This document shows positions 48,808-58,341 of a stretch of 64,000 nucleotides of DNA, one piece after another (position 1 is the first letter of the stretch; each line of letters begins with the position of its first letter). Origin of the DNA: an uncultured Eisenbergiella sp. (GTDB lineage Bacteria > Bacillota > Clostridia > Lachnospirales > Lachnospiraceae); the NCBI GenBank assembly GCA_947598825.1, contig CANQFM010000003.1, positions 1-64,000 of the forward strand, given 5' to 3'. Under the pieces are notes generated by a model. It saw only the letters and a list, made by a program, of their open reading frames with translations, had not been told where the DNA came from and ran no database searches. Both the position numbers and the translations under genes were made by a program.

Positions 48808-49173
48808 TCAGCGGTTGTCTTCCCTGCCGCTCCCGTAATACGGAACGATGAGATAGGCGCCTGCGTCGATGCTGTCCCGGTTACGGATATGGTTCGTCTC
48901 ACAGACCTCCTCGATATACGCCTCCCGCGACGCATAATGGCCGTCCGCATAGCGCGCTGCGATGGACGAAAGGGTATCTCCCGGCATCACCAGGACGCTG
49001 GTGAAATACTTCTGCCCTTTTTGCGCCGGTACGGAGGCCCTGGCCGTGATGCCGAAAACAAAAAGGCCCGAAAAGAGGAAGAACGCCAGCGTCCAGGCTG
49101 CCGCCATCTTCTGCCGGCGGATACGGCGCCGCCTCCTGCTGCGGATATTGTAGGATGTTCTCTCTTCTCTCAT
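48808..49173 (-). CDS. LysM-domain membrane protein, YneA-like by position
   Basis: N-terminal TM then TSVLVMPGDTLSSIAARYADGHYASREAYIEEVCETNHIRNRDSIDAGAYLIVPYY; divergent to lexA. Confidence 0.85.
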   Translation of the reverse strand: MREERTSYNIRSRRRRRIRRQKMAAAWTLAFFLFSGLFVFGITARASVPAQKGQKYFTSVLVMPGDTLSSIAARYADGHYASREAYIEEVCETNHIRNRDSIDAGAYLIVPYYGSGREDNR

Positions 49174-49204
49174 CTCTTCTGCCTCCGATCATCGTCCCTT
49201 TACA

Positions 49205-49299
49205 GAACATATGTTGCAAACATCTGTTCTGTATTTGTAATTATATCGAACATATTTTCGAATGTCAAGAGGCGTTTTAAAAAAATCGAACATTTTTTC
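49205..49299. promoter_or_regulatory. cluster of four LexA-box-like sites in the lexA/LysM divergent region
   Basis: GAACATATGTTG (49205), AAACATCTGTTC (49218), GAACATATTTTC (49248), GAACATTTTTTC (49288). Confidence 0.75.
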
Positions 49300-49409
49300 G
49301 GAATATACGTTTGCTTTATGGAGGGCCTTATGTTATAATATTGCTATCGATCAAGGTTTCGGCGCCCTTTGCCGATACGCTGTCACGATATGCAGAAAGG
49401 AGCCCTGCC

Positions 49410-50030
49410 ATGGCACAGAGGAAGATCACAGCAAAACAGAAAGAGATCCTTGCTTATATCAAAGAGGAGATCCTGAAGCGGGGATACCCTCCCGCGGTCC
49501 GCGAGATCTGTGAAGCCGTCCATTTAAAATCCACTTCTTCCGTCCACTCCCACCTGGAGACGCTGGAGAAGAACGGCTATATCCGCAGGGATCCTACCAA
49601 GCCCCGTGCCATTGAGATCTGCGACGACAGTTTCCAGATGGTCCGCAAAGAGATGGTGAGCCTGCCTGTCATCGGCAATGTGGCGGCCGGCCAGCCGATC
49701 CTGGCGGAAGAGAACATCGAGAGCTATTTCCCCATCCCGGCAGAGATGGTCCCCAACGGGGAGCCCAGCTTCATCCTGAAAGTCAGAGGGGAATCCATGA
49801 TCAATGCCGGCATTTATGACGGGGATCAGATTTTCGTTCAGAGCTGCAGGGAGGCGCACAACGGCCAGATCGTTGTGGCGCTTTTGGAGGATTCCGCTAC
49901 GGTCAAGACCTTTTACCGGGAGGACGGGCACATCCGTCTGCAGCCGGAGAACGATACAATGGCCCCTATCATCGTCGACGACTGCAGCGTCATCGGTCGG
50001 GTATTCGGCGTATTCCGCCTTTACCGCTGA
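49410..50030 (+). CDS. lexA: LexA repressor
   Basis: ITAKQKEILAYIKEEILKRGYPPAVREICEAVHLKSTSSVHSHLETLEKNGYIRRDPTKPRAIEI; VAAGQP cleavage region; GESMINAGIYDGD. Confidence 0.97.
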   Translation: MAQRKITAKQKEILAYIKEEILKRGYPPAVREICEAVHLKSTSSVHSHLETLEKNGYIRRDPTKPRAIEICDDSFQMVRKEMVSLPVIGNVAAGQPILAEENIESYFPIPAEMVPNGEPSFILKVRGESMINAGIYDGDQIFVQSCREAHNGQIVVALLEDSATVKTFYREDGHIRLQPENDTMAPIIVDDCSVIGRVFGVFRLYR

Positions 50031-50104
50031 TTTGCTGCAGGCTGCCTGGTCTATGGCCTTTAGGCGCAGTTGATGCTAAATATAACACTAAAATATAACA
50101 AATA

Positions 50105-50144
50105 GGGCGCTGCCGCATGGATTTTGCAGTCAGTGCCTTTTTTC
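50105..50144 (+). terminator. likely terminator after lexA
   Basis: GGCGCTG...CAGTGCC-TTTTTT with one G-T wobble. Confidence 0.5.
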
Positions 50145-50175
50145 ATACTCTTTTTCTTATTCTATACTCTTTTTC

Positions 50176-50532
50176 TTATTTTCCAAGCTCGTCCTTGCCG
50201 ATCTTTTTCCCGTCCCGCCAGATCCTTTCCAGATCGTAGAATAGCCGGTTCTGCCGGTCAAAGACATGGACGATCAGATCGCCGTAGTCCATCAGCACCC
50301 AGTTCCCGGTCTGGTAGCCCTCGATATTTTTGGGGGTAATACCAGCCTGGCCGAGCTTCTCTTCTACGTTGTCGATCAGTGCCTGCACCTGGTTTTTGCT
50401 GATGCCGCTGGCAATCAGGAAGTAATCCGCCAGCACGGAGACTTCGCTGATATCGATAATGCTGATATCCTCCGCTTTCTTGTCCTCCAGCGCTTCGATC
50501 GCAAGTTTTGTCATTTCCGCTGCCTGTGTCAT
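50176..50532 (-). CDS. rsfS: ribosomal silencing factor RsfS
   Basis: KLAIEALEDKKAEDISIIDISEVSVLADYFLIASGISKNQVQALIDNVEEKL...GNWVLMDYGDLIVHVFDRQNRLFYDLERIW. Confidence 0.95.
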   Translation of the reverse strand: MTQAAEMTKLAIEALEDKKAEDISIIDISEVSVLADYFLIASGISKNQVQALIDNVEEKLGQAGITPKNIEGYQTGNWVLMDYGDLIVHVFDRQNRLFYDLERIWRDGKKIGKDELGK

Positions 50533-51125
50533 ACGCTTTTCCCTCCGTTTTTATAGAAATCATAAGTCTTCAGCGTCATTTCGTCTATCTCAAGCTTCTC
50601 CTCTTTGAAGTATCCATTAAGATAGCGTATCGTATCCTCCAGGGCAAGAAGGATTGCCTGGTCCAGATCCTCAAAGGCGGCCTTTCGGATCTTTGCAAGA
50701 TTCGGGGCCTGTTTTCGGCCAGGTTCAATATAATCCGCCAGCCAGATGATCTTTTCCAGCTTCGACATGCCCGGCCGTCCTGTGGTATGGTTTAAGATCG
50801 CATTGATCACATCCTTGTCCGTAACGCCGTATTTTTTCATGGCCAGAAAGCTTCCCACCTTGGCGTGCAGCAGATAAGGGTTGCGCTTTTCCACTTCGCT
50901 GACCGCCAGGTTGTGCTTTTCACAGATCGCCAGCCGCTGTTCGTTGCTCATACATTTAGCGCAGTCATGGAGCAGCCCCGCCAGCAGCGCGTTGTTTACG
51001 TCCGCCTCATAGCGCATGGCCAGAGCTGCAGCCGTATAGGCGACGCCGAGGGTATGTTCATAGCGTTTGTGATCCAGCTTCTTTTCCATTGATTTTCGTA
51101 TTTTACGAAGATCCGGTTCTTTCAT
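50529..51125 (-). CDS. yqeK: YqeK-type HD-domain hydrolase
   Basis: HTLGVAYTAAALA...ALLAGLLHDCAKCMSNEQ; rsfS/nadD neighbourhood. Confidence 0.92.
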   Translation of the reverse strand: MKEPDLRKIRKSMEKKLDHKRYEHTLGVAYTAAALAMRYEADVNNALLAGLLHDCAKCMSNEQRLAICEKHNLAVSEVEKRNPYLLHAKVGSFLAMKKYGVTDKDVINAILNHTTGRPGMSKLEKIIWLADYIEPGRKQAPNLAKIRKAAFEDLDQAILLALEDTIRYLNGYFKEEKLEIDEMTLKTYDFYKNGGKSV

Positions 51126-51137
51126 GAAATACTCCTT

Positions 51138-51761
51138 TCAACGGTACAGGCCGTTTTGCTCGATGAACTGGCGTACGGGTTCCGGAACCAGATAACGGAT
51201 GGAATGTCCCTCCCGGATCCGCTGCCGGATCTGCGTGGAGGAAATCTCGATATGACACGCCGGAAGCATCCGGATCCGGGCATTGTAGCGCTGCGTAAGT
51301 TCCTCTGCTTTTTGGTTCAGAGCCTCATCGGCGCAGCCGTCGCGAACCGCCACGGCGAGAACGCAGGAAGAAAAGATCTCTTCCGGCGCTTTCCAGCCTT
51401 CTATGCCAAACAAAGTATCCGCTCCCACGATATAGAAGAGTTCGGCGCCTGCGCAGGTTACTTTCAGTTCCCGGAGGGTCTCGCAGGTATAGGAATCCCC
51501 GCCGCGCCGGATCTCCATGTCGGATACCAGAAAATGCGGATTGCCCCTGGCAGCCAGACAGGCCATCTCATAACGTTTTTCTGCGGGAAGGATCTGCGCA
51601 GGATCCTTCATATAGGAGTTGCCGCTGGGAATCAGCAGCACCTTTTCCAACCCCAAAAACTCCCTGGCCTGCTCCGCCATGATAAGGTGGCCGAAATGGA
51701 TGGGATTGAAGGTGCCGCCCAGAATACCGATCCTGGACAGGCCGTTTATTCTCCCGGTCAT
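51138..51761 (-). CDS. nadD: nicotinate-nucleotide adenylyltransferase
   Basis: IGILGGTFNPIHFGHLIMAEQAREFLGLEKVLLIPSGNSYMK; ISSTQIRQRIREGHSIRYLVP. Confidence 0.96.
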   Translation of the reverse strand: MTGRINGLSRIGILGGTFNPIHFGHLIMAEQAREFLGLEKVLLIPSGNSYMKDPAQILPAEKRYEMACLAARGNPHFLVSDMEIRRGGDSYTCETLRELKVTCAGAELFYIVGADTLFGIEGWKAPEEIFSSCVLAVAVRDGCADEALNQKAEELTQRYNARIRMLPACHIEISSTQIRQRIREGHSIRYLVPEPVRQFIEQNGLYR

Positions 51762-52078
51762 AGCGGAAGTTCTATCCTTTTATGGTCTTTGCTTTCCTTA
51801 TAAAGGATGATCTTTTTGCCGATCACATGCACCACGGTGGACTTCGTGCGGCCCGCTACCATCTCCGCGATCTCCTTGGGATCGTCCATGCAGTTTTTCA
51901 GGACAGAGATCTTGACAAGTTCTCTCGTATGAAAGGATTCTGCGATCGCCGCCGTGACCTCCGGGGTCAGGCTGGCTTTGCCGATCTGGAAGATCGGTTC
52001 CAGGCCGCTGCCCAGCTTCATCAGATACGCCCTTTGCTTGCTCGTCAGTTTTTTCATCCGGCTTTTACTCCCGCTCAT
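51758..52078 (-). CDS. yhbY: YhbY-family (CRM domain) RNA-binding protein
   Basis: LTSKQRAYLMKLGSGLEPIFQIGKASLTPEV...VGRTKS-type VVHVIGKKIILYK. Confidence 0.93.
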   Translation of the reverse strand: MSGSKSRMKKLTSKQRAYLMKLGSGLEPIFQIGKASLTPEVTAAIAESFHTRELVKISVLKNCMDDPKEIAEMVAGRTKSTVVHVIGKKIILYKESKDHKRIELPL

Positions 52079-53364
52079 TTAAAGTAATCAAAGGAAAGGC
52101 CGTACATGTGTACCGTATCCCCTTCCCGAATGCCAAGTTCCTCCAGTTTTTCCAGTATGCCCGCTTCCTTCAGGAAATTCTGGAAAAAAGTAAAGCCTTT
52201 CTCGGATTCCAGATTGGTATAGCCCAGCATCTTTTCGATCCTGGGGCCTTCCACAACATATTCCTGCTCTTCTTCATCGTAACGGACCGTATAGGGCTCG
52301 TCAGAATCGGGGAAATGCATTTCCGGGAGGTATTCCTGTTCAAATACCACAGGCTTTTCCTCCAGGTTGTCCAGCATGCCCCGCACATGGTATAAAAGCT
52401 CCCTGACGCCCTGTCCGCTGACGGCGGAGATCGGAAATACGGGGATCCCCTGGGGTTCAAACTCCTCTTTGATCCGTAACAGGTTCGTGGACTCAGGATC
52501 ATAAATGACGTCGACCTTATTGGCCGCGATGACCTGCGGCTTACGGGACAAATCGGCCTGATAATTTTGCAGTTCCCGGTTGATGGCGTAAATATCCGCT
52601 ACCGGATCCCGGCCCTCGATCCCGGCCGCATCCACGATGTGGATCAGCACCTTGGTCCGCTCGATATGACGTAAAAACTCATGACCCAGGCCTATGCCCT
52701 CCGATGCGCCCTCGATCAGCCCCGGAATATCCGCGACCACAAATCCCCTGGCGTCCTCCAGATCCACCACGCCAAGATGCGGGTTTAACGTGGTAAAAGG
52801 ATAATCGGCGATCTTCGGCCTGGCATTGCTGACGCGGGATAAAAAAGTGGACTTCCCGACATTGGGAAATCCGACCAGCCCCACATCGGCGATCACCTTC
52901 AATTCTAGCGTCAGTTCCAGTTCCCTGGCGGGCTGTCCGGGCTGTGCATACTTCGGCGCCTGCATGGTGCTGGTGGCATAGTGCTGATTGCCGCTTCCTC
53001 CTCTGCCGCCCTTTAAAAGGACCACGCGCCGGTTTTCCCCGGACATATCAGCAATGACCTTCCCGCTGTGGTATTCTTTGATCACGGTGCCCTCGGGCAC
53101 TTTGATCACGATATCCTCCCCGTCCCTGCCGCGGCAGTTGCGCTTTTGCCCTTCCTGGCCGTCCTGGGCCTTATATTTGCCCGCGTGACGGAAATCCGTC
53201 AGCGTGTTCAGCCCTTCGTCCACCACGAAAACAACGTCGCCGCCGCGTCCGCCGTCGCCGCCGTCCGGGCCTCCGGCCGGTACGAATTTTTCCCTGCGAA
53301 AAGAGACGTGGCCATCGCCGCCCTTCCCGCTCCTGACATAGATCCTGGCTCTGTCTGTAAACAT
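52075..53364 (-). CDS. obgE: Obg-family GTPase
   Basis: FTDRARIYVRSGKGGDGHVSFRREKFVPAGGPDGGDGGRGGDVVFVVDEGLNTL, GFPNVGKSTFLSRVSNARPKIADYPFTTL. Confidence 0.97.
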   Translation of the reverse strand: MFTDRARIYVRSGKGGDGHVSFRREKFVPAGGPDGGDGGRGGDVVFVVDEGLNTLTDFRHAGKYKAQDGQEGQKRNCRGRDGEDIVIKVPEGTVIKEYHSGKVIADMSGENRRVVLLKGGRGGSGNQHYATSTMQAPKYAQPGQPARELELTLELKVIADVGLVGFPNVGKSTFLSRVSNARPKIADYPFTTLNPHLGVVDLEDARGFVVADIPGLIEGASEGIGLGHEFLRHIERTKVLIHIVDAAGIEGRDPVADIYAINRELQNYQADLSRKPQVIAANKVDVIYDPESTNLLRIKEEFEPQGIPVFPISAVSGQGVRELLYHVRGMLDNLEEKPVVFEQEYLPEMHFPDSDEPYTVRYDEEEQEYVVEGPRIEKMLGYTNLESEKGFTFFQNFLKEAGILEKLEELGIREGDTVHMYGLSFDYFK

Positions 53365-53404
53365 AAATACCTCTCGGCCGCAAAAAGTGTTGTTTGTGAC
53401 TTTT

Positions 53405-53440
53405 TTAAAAAAGCCCCAAACGAAAATGTCTGGGGCTTTG
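53405..53440 (-). terminator. rho-independent terminator after rpmA
   Basis: minus strand AAGCCCCAGACATTTTCGTTTGGGGCTTTTTT. Confidence 0.8.
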
Positions 53441-53442
53441 CT

Positions 53443-53727
53443 TTACTGTTCTACAGGATATACGGAAGCCTGTTTCTTGTCTCTTCCTTTCCTTTCAAAT
53501 CTCAGTACGCCGTCCACCTTGGCAAACAGGGTGTCGTCGCCGCCGATGCCTACGTTAATGCCGGGATGGATCTTCGTTCCGCGCTGTCTGTAAAGGATGT
53601 TGCCTGCTTTTACGAGCTGGCCGTCCGCTCTCTTCGCGCCAAGACGCTTCGATTCTGAATCTCTGCCGTTCTTGGTGGAGCCGACACCCTTCTTATGAGC
53701 GAAAAACTGAAGGTTTAATCTTAACAT
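53443..53727 (-). CDS. rpmA: 50S ribosomal protein L27
   Basis: [69 protein letters not shown]; carries the Prp-cleavable N-terminal extension. Confidence 0.98.
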   Translation of the reverse strand: MLRLNLQFFAHKKGVGSTKNGRDSESKRLGAKRADGQLVKAGNILYRQRGTKIHPGINVGIGGDDTLFAKVDGVLRFERKGRDKKQASVYPVEQ

Positions 53728-53731
53728 GGGT

Positions 53732-54058
53732 TTACACCTCCTCGAATTTCAGTTTCAGGTATTTCTTTCCATATTGTTCCTGAACGCTTTTTAAGCCCAA
53801 TACCATGGTATCCAGGATCAACTGCGATTTCTCATTGACAGCGTCCGGAAAGGAAACCGCGATGCGTCCCTCCCTTTCGTCGGCCGCCACATCCATCCGC
53901 TCTCCCGCCAGCGTCTCCATCGCATTGATGGAATTGATCACTAACATGGAGATCGCGCTGCAGACAATATCCTGTCCGCTGTCCGCATAACCCGCATGGC
54001 CCGTCAGGAGCAGCCCCGAATACCTGTTGTCCTTCTTCTTTAATACTACCGTCGTCAT
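53732..54058 (-). CDS. prp: ribosomal-processing cysteine protease Prp (YsxB)
   Basis: [29 protein letters not shown]; between rplU and rpmA. Confidence 0.95.
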   Translation of the reverse strand: MTTVVLKKKDNRYSGLLLTGHAGYADSGQDIVCSAISMLVINSINAMETLAGERMDVAADEREGRIAVSFPDAVNEKSQLILDTMVLGLKSVQEQYGKKYLKLKFEEV

Positions 54059-54080
54059 ATCACGATGTGATACCGGCCGC

Positions 54081-54386
54081 TTATGCGTTGATCTTCTCGA
54101 TCTTGACCTGCGTGTAAAGCTGCCTGTGGCCGTTTTTCTTGTGGTAGCCGGTCTTCCTCTTGTACTTGTAGACGATGACCTTCTTGCCCTTGCCTTCGCC
54201 CACGACCGTAGCCGTGACCGTCGCGCCCTTCACGTCGTCTCCAACCTTAAGACCGTCATTGCTCACCGCGATCACCTGGTCAAAAGTAACGGTCTCGCCG
54301 ACCGCAGCGCCGAGCTTCTCCACGTTGAGAACGCTGCCTTCTTCTACCTTGTACTGCTTCCCGCCTGTTGCAATAATTGCGTACAT
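54081..54386 (-). CDS. rplU: 50S ribosomal protein L21
   Basis: [41 protein letters not shown]...[24 protein letters not shown]. Confidence 0.97.
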   Translation of the reverse strand: MYAIIATGGKQYKVEEGSVLNVEKLGAAVGETVTFDQVIAVSNDGLKVGDDVKGATVTATVVGEGKGKKVIVYKYKRKTGYHKKNGHRQLYTQVKIEKINA

Positions 54387-54389
54387 CCA

Positions 54390-54490
54390 GGACACCTCCT
54401 ATCTGCGCCAGATATTCCGGCGTTACTCGCTAACTGTGGTGATGCCCCAAAGGGCATACTTCTACCTCGTTATGCGGCATACTCATAAAG
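54390..54490 (-). ncRNA. possible L21 leader (autoregulatory 5' UTR)
   Basis: about 100-nt leader with an ATGCCC-TTTG-GGGCAT hairpin and a GCCGGAATATCTGGC element directly upstream of rplU; Rfam match not tested. Confidence 0.5.
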
Positions 54491-54535
54491 CATAGCATCA
54501 GGATTTTATTTTGTCAAGCAAAATTTCGGCAAAGA

Positions 54536-54568
54536 ATAAGGGCGGCCCGCATAACGGACCGCCCTCGC
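54536..54568 (-). terminator. rho-independent terminator after cstA
   Basis: minus strand GGGCGGTCCG-TTATG-CGGGCCGCCC-TTATTCTTT. Confidence 0.7.
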
Positions 54569-54579
54569 CTTATCGATCT

Positions 54580-56280
54580 TTATTTGTTGTTCTTCTTAGC
54601 CTCAGCGGCAAAGGTCTGGATGCCCTGGATCACAAGGATCACAGCCAGAACGACCATTGCGGCCGCGAAGAGCATCTGGAACCAGTCGCCCCAGGCAGCG
54701 GCGCCGGCGGCAACCGTCTTCACCTTTGCGATCACGGTCATGCACAGGCTGGTGATGGTCGCGATCAGCATGAAGGCCATGGGAATGAAGAACATCTTGT
54801 TGTTCTTGCCCACATTGCCCAGCCATGCGGCAACAGCCATCAGAGCGATGCCGGCCAGCAACTGGTTGGCAGCGCCGAACAGGCCCCAGATCTGGGACAG
54901 GCTCAGACCGCCCAGGACACAGCCGATACCGACCATGATCAGGGTGCCGGTCAGAGGATAGGTCAGCACCTTGCGGATGCCGGTGGCATCCTTATAGGAA
55001 GCTTCGCCTTCCTTTAAGAACAGCTCGGAGAACATGAAACGGCTCAGACGGGTACCGGTATCCAGGCTGGTCAGCGCGAATACGGACACCGCCAGGGTCA
55101 GCAGCGCGTAAACCGTGCCGTATACGGCGGAGGTTTCCGTGCCGAACATGGTGGCGATACCTGCTGCGAAAGCCGCCGCAGGAGAACCGAAGCCGCCGCT
55201 GGTATAGGTCGTAAATACCATACCTACCGCGATCAGGGAAATGATGCCCAGCGCGGATTCGATCAGCATGGAGCCGTAGCCGATCGGCTTGGCATCCGCT
55301 TCATTCGCCAACTGCTTGGAAGATGTACCGGTGGAGATCAGGCTGTGGAAACCGGAGCAGGCGCCGCAGGCCACGGTGATGAACAACGCCGGGAACAGCG
55401 TGCCGATGCTGGTCTTCCAGCCGGTGAACATCGGGATCTCAAAGGTAGCGGTCCCGGAGAACGCGGAGAAGAAAATACCGATCAGGGCAACGCCCATCAT
55501 CGCATAAAGCAGGAAGCTGGACAGATAATCACGGGGCTGCAGCAGGATCCACACGGGAACCAGGGAAGCGATCGTGATATACGCGCCGATCATAACGATC
55601 CAAGCGGTACGGCCCATGGCAAAACCGGTATTTAAGCCGATGATCAGCATCAGGACAATGCAGACGATGCCGCCGATGGTCGCGGGCAGGGTCTTAACGC
55701 CAAAACGGTTGGTCACAACGCCGTAAACGATTGCCAGCACGATGAACAGCAGGGAAATGATCGCCGTTGTCTCATTGCCGGTAGGCTGCGCGGTAAAGCC
55801 CAGCGGATTGGTGGAGGCAAACGTGCCTGCCACAACGTTTACGAAAGAAGCGATGACCAGGATCAGTACCAGCAGGGCAAAGACGATGAACAGCTTCTTC
55901 GCTTTGTCGCCCATGGAATCTTCGATGATCTCGCCAACGGACTTGCCGCCGTGACGGACGGAAGCGAACAGAGAACCGAAGTCCTGCAGGCCGCCGAAGA
56001 AGATACCGCCGATCACACACCACAAAAATACGGGCAGCCAGCCAAAAACAGACGCCTGAATCGGTCCGTTAATGGGACCCGCGCCTGCGATGGAGGAAAA
56101 ATGATGGCCCATCAGGACGGCCGGCTTGGCGGCCACATAGTCCACACCATCTTCCATTTCAACGGCAGGCGTCTTTCTCTTGGGGTCGATGCCCCACTCT
56201 TTTGCCAGCCAGGAGCCATAGAAAACATAGCCCAGGACGAGCAAAACGATCGCTGCTACAATGATCAGAATAGCAGTCAT
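54580..56280 (-). CDS. cstA: carbon starvation protein CstA-family transporter
   Basis: 566 aa polytopic; GHHFSSIAGAGPINGPIQA, GACSGFHSLISTGTSSKQL, SLDTGTRLSRFMFSE. Confidence 0.96.
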   Translation of the reverse strand: MTAILIIVAAIVLLVLGYVFYGSWLAKEWGIDPKRKTPAVEMEDGVDYVAAKPAVLMGHHFSSIAGAGPINGPIQASVFGWLPVFLWCVIGGIFFGGLQDFGSLFASVRHGGKSVGEIIEDSMGDKAKKLFIVFALLVLILVIASFVNVVAGTFASTNPLGFTAQPTGNETTAIISLLFIVLAIVYGVVTNRFGVKTLPATIGGIVCIVLMLIIGLNTGFAMGRTAWIVMIGAYITIASLVPVWILLQPRDYLSSFLLYAMMGVALIGIFFSAFSGTATFEIPMFTGWKTSIGTLFPALFITVACGACSGFHSLISTGTSSKQLANEADAKPIGYGSMLIESALGIISLIAVGMVFTTYTSGGFGSPAAAFAAGIATMFGTETSAVYGTVYALLTLAVSVFALTSLDTGTRLSRFMFSELFLKEGEASYKDATGIRKVLTYPLTGTLIMVGIGCVLGGLSLSQIWGLFGAANQLLAGIALMAVAAWLGNVGKNNKMFFIPMAFMLIATITSLCMTVIAKVKTVAAGAAAWGDWFQMLFAAAMVVLAVILVIQGIQTFAAEAKKNNK

Positions 56281-56299
56281 GTTAACAACACCTCTCCTT

Positions 56300-56794
56300 T
56301 TATTTTTTTATATTGCGAAAGAGCTTCATAAGATAGCGTCCCCGTCGGTTGCAGGACAGCGTCCCCGTCGAAGTCTCCATTGCAATCGTCCTCAAATCGC
56401 TCCACCCCTGGAGGGTAAGGCGATAGCTGCGGTGCTTTTTGATCCGCCGGACATACTCCAGCGCATCCTTGTCGATCTGATCCGCCAGCATGATGAGCGT
56501 CACATCGCTGCTGCGGTGATTGTGATGCGGCCTGACCCGGGAAAGCCCCCTCTCCCACGCGGCCTCTTCCAGTCTTTTTACGGCAGCCAGATCCAGCGAA
56601 GGTTCGGCGGCGAAGAAAACGTATTCATGGGAATCCGCCTCCGCAAGCCTCGCGCTCTTGATCAGGAAATATTGTTCATCATGGGAATGGAAAACCGCTT
56701 CCGCCGAAAAAGGCGCTTCGACCGCTTCCGTAATGACATTATAATAACGCTTATAGGACTTCAAAAGCGATGCCAGCGTTTCTGAAGCGTTCAT
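56300..56794 (-). CDS. hypothetical protein, 164 aa
   Basis: ORF with coding-like composition just upstream of cstA; family not recognised. Confidence 0.7.
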   Translation of the reverse strand: MNASETLASLLKSYKRYYNVITEAVEAPFSAEAVFHSHDEQYFLIKSARLAEADSHEYVFFAAEPSLDLAAVKRLEEAAWERGLSRVRPHHNHRSSDVTLIMLADQIDKDALEYVRRIKKHRSYRLTLQGWSDLRTIAMETSTGTLSCNRRGRYLMKLFRNIKK

Positions 56795-56824
56795 CCTCCC
56801 ACCCTTTCCTGTCCGTGTCCTTCT

Positions 56825-57217
56825 TTATTCATCGTCGGACGCCGCCGTATCCTGAGGCTCTTCTTTGGGCTTTCCGGTCTGCGCATGGGGCGCCAGACTG
56901 GCCATGCATTCCATCAGCGCTTTTCCTGCCCGGCTGCCCGGAAGCTGGATCTGCGCGGCCTCGCCTTCCTGCGTGCAGATCACGAAATGTTCCACTTCCA
57001 GATCGCCTCTCCCGCAGCACAGCTTTGCCGGAACTAAAAGCACGCGCCTAAAATACCGGCATATATCGTTATAAGGTATGTAATAGACCTTGCGCCCAGA
57101 ACGGAAAAAGAACTGTTCGCTCCCCAGCGAGATCTTCCCGATCTGTCTGCCCTGTCTGTATTCGTCCTGCAGGCGCTGCGCATCCGCAGCGCTGCTCGTC
57201 AACGGATAGAATTTCAT
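56825..57217 (-). CDS. hypothetical protein, 130 aa
   Basis: ORF with coding-like composition; GSEQFFFRSGRKVYYIPYNDICRYFRRVL; family not recognised. Confidence 0.7.
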   Translation of the reverse strand: MKFYPLTSSAADAQRLQDEYRQGRQIGKISLGSEQFFFRSGRKVYYIPYNDICRYFRRVLLVPAKLCCGRGDLEVEHFVICTQEGEAAQIQLPGSRAGKALMECMASLAPHAQTGKPKEEPQDTAASDDE

Positions 57218-57402
57218 GATCGACCTCTATAAAAAAAGACCATGGCGCGCCGTGATCTTCCTTTGCCCGCCTTTGCGCAAAAAAATCCTATAACTTTGAA
57301 TATTTTACCACAGGAAACAACTCTTTTCAACAAAAAATGAATTTTTCATTTATATTTTTTTTAGAATTATTTAATGAATTGGCCGGGGCCAAGGAAACCG
57401 TC

Positions 57403-58341
57403 TCAACGAAGGATACCGCGCTGTCTCAGTTTGAATAATAACTGTTCAAAGTACTCCGGCAGCGGCGCGCAGGTTTCTATGTAAAGGCCGCTCACAGGAT
57501 GGGTAAATCCCAGGACCATGGCATGCAGCGTCTGTCCCTCAAGCCCTGAAACCGGACATTTTGAGGGTCCGTAAACAGTGTCCCCCAAAACCGGATGCCC
57601 TGTCGACGCCATATGCACGCGGATCTGATGCGTCCGTCCGGTTTCCAGACGGCATTCCACATAGGTCATATCCGCAAACCGCTCCAGCACGCGGTAATGG
57701 GTCACGGCTTCCTTGCCGTTTTTTTCATTGACCGCCATCTTCTTGCGGTCTTTCGGATCGCGCCCGATGGGGGCGCGGATCACGCCCTCGTCCTCCTTCA
57801 GCCGGCCGCAGACGATGGCCCGGTAACGCCGCACGATAGTATGCGCCTTTAACTGCGCCGCGATCTGCCGGTGGGCGTGATCGTTCTTGCAGACGATGAC
57901 AGATCCCGTGGTATCCCGGTCGATCCGGTGTACAATGCCCGGCCGCATAACGCCGTTGATACCGGAAAGGTTCCCTTTGCAGTGGAAAAGCACCGCGTTG
58001 ACCAATGTGCCCGTATAGTGTCCGGCCGCCGGATGCACCACCATGCCTTTCGGTTTATTGACCACCAGCACGTCCTCGTCTTCATAAAGGATATCCAGGG
58101 CGATCTCTTCCGGCAGGATATCCGGTTCCGCCGCTTTGGGCAGGTAAAAGGAAACATCGTCGTCGGCCTTCACCCTGTAGTTGGCCCTGACCGGCGTCCC
58201 GTTGACAAAGATCCGCCCTTCTTTGATCAGTCTCTGGATATAAGAACGCGATAAAGGATCGAGAAGCGCGGCGACGCACTTATCGATCCTTTCTTCCTCC
58301 TGTTGTGCCGTTATCTGAAACCGAAACAGATCCTCTGACAT
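57403..58341 (-). CDS. RluA/RluD-family pseudouridine synthase with S4 domain
   Basis: VHRIDRDTTGSVIVCKND, ETGRTHQIRVHMASTGHPVLGDTVYG; follows lspA. Confidence 0.95.
   Translation of the reverse strand: MSEDLFRFQITAQQEEERIDKCVAALLDPLSRSYIQRLIKEGRIFVNGTPVRANYRVKADDDVSFYLPKAAEPDILPEEIALDILYEDEDVLVVNKPKGMVVHPAAGHYTGTLVNAVLFHCKGNLSGINGVMRPGIVHRIDRDTTGSVIVCKNDHAHRQIAAQLKAHTIVRRYRAIVCGRLKEDEGVIRAPIGRDPKDRKKMAVNEKNGKEAVTHYRVLERFADMTYVECRLETGRTHQIRVHMASTGHPVLGDTVYGPSKCPVSGLEGQTLHAMVLGFTHPVSGLYIETCAPLPEYFEQLLFKLRQRGILR

Noticed and set aside
50145-50180. Direct repeat ATACTCTTTTTCTTATT (two copies, 19-bp period)
   Set aside because: Low-complexity T-rich sequence at the rsfS 3' end beside the lexA terminator; no reason to assign function.
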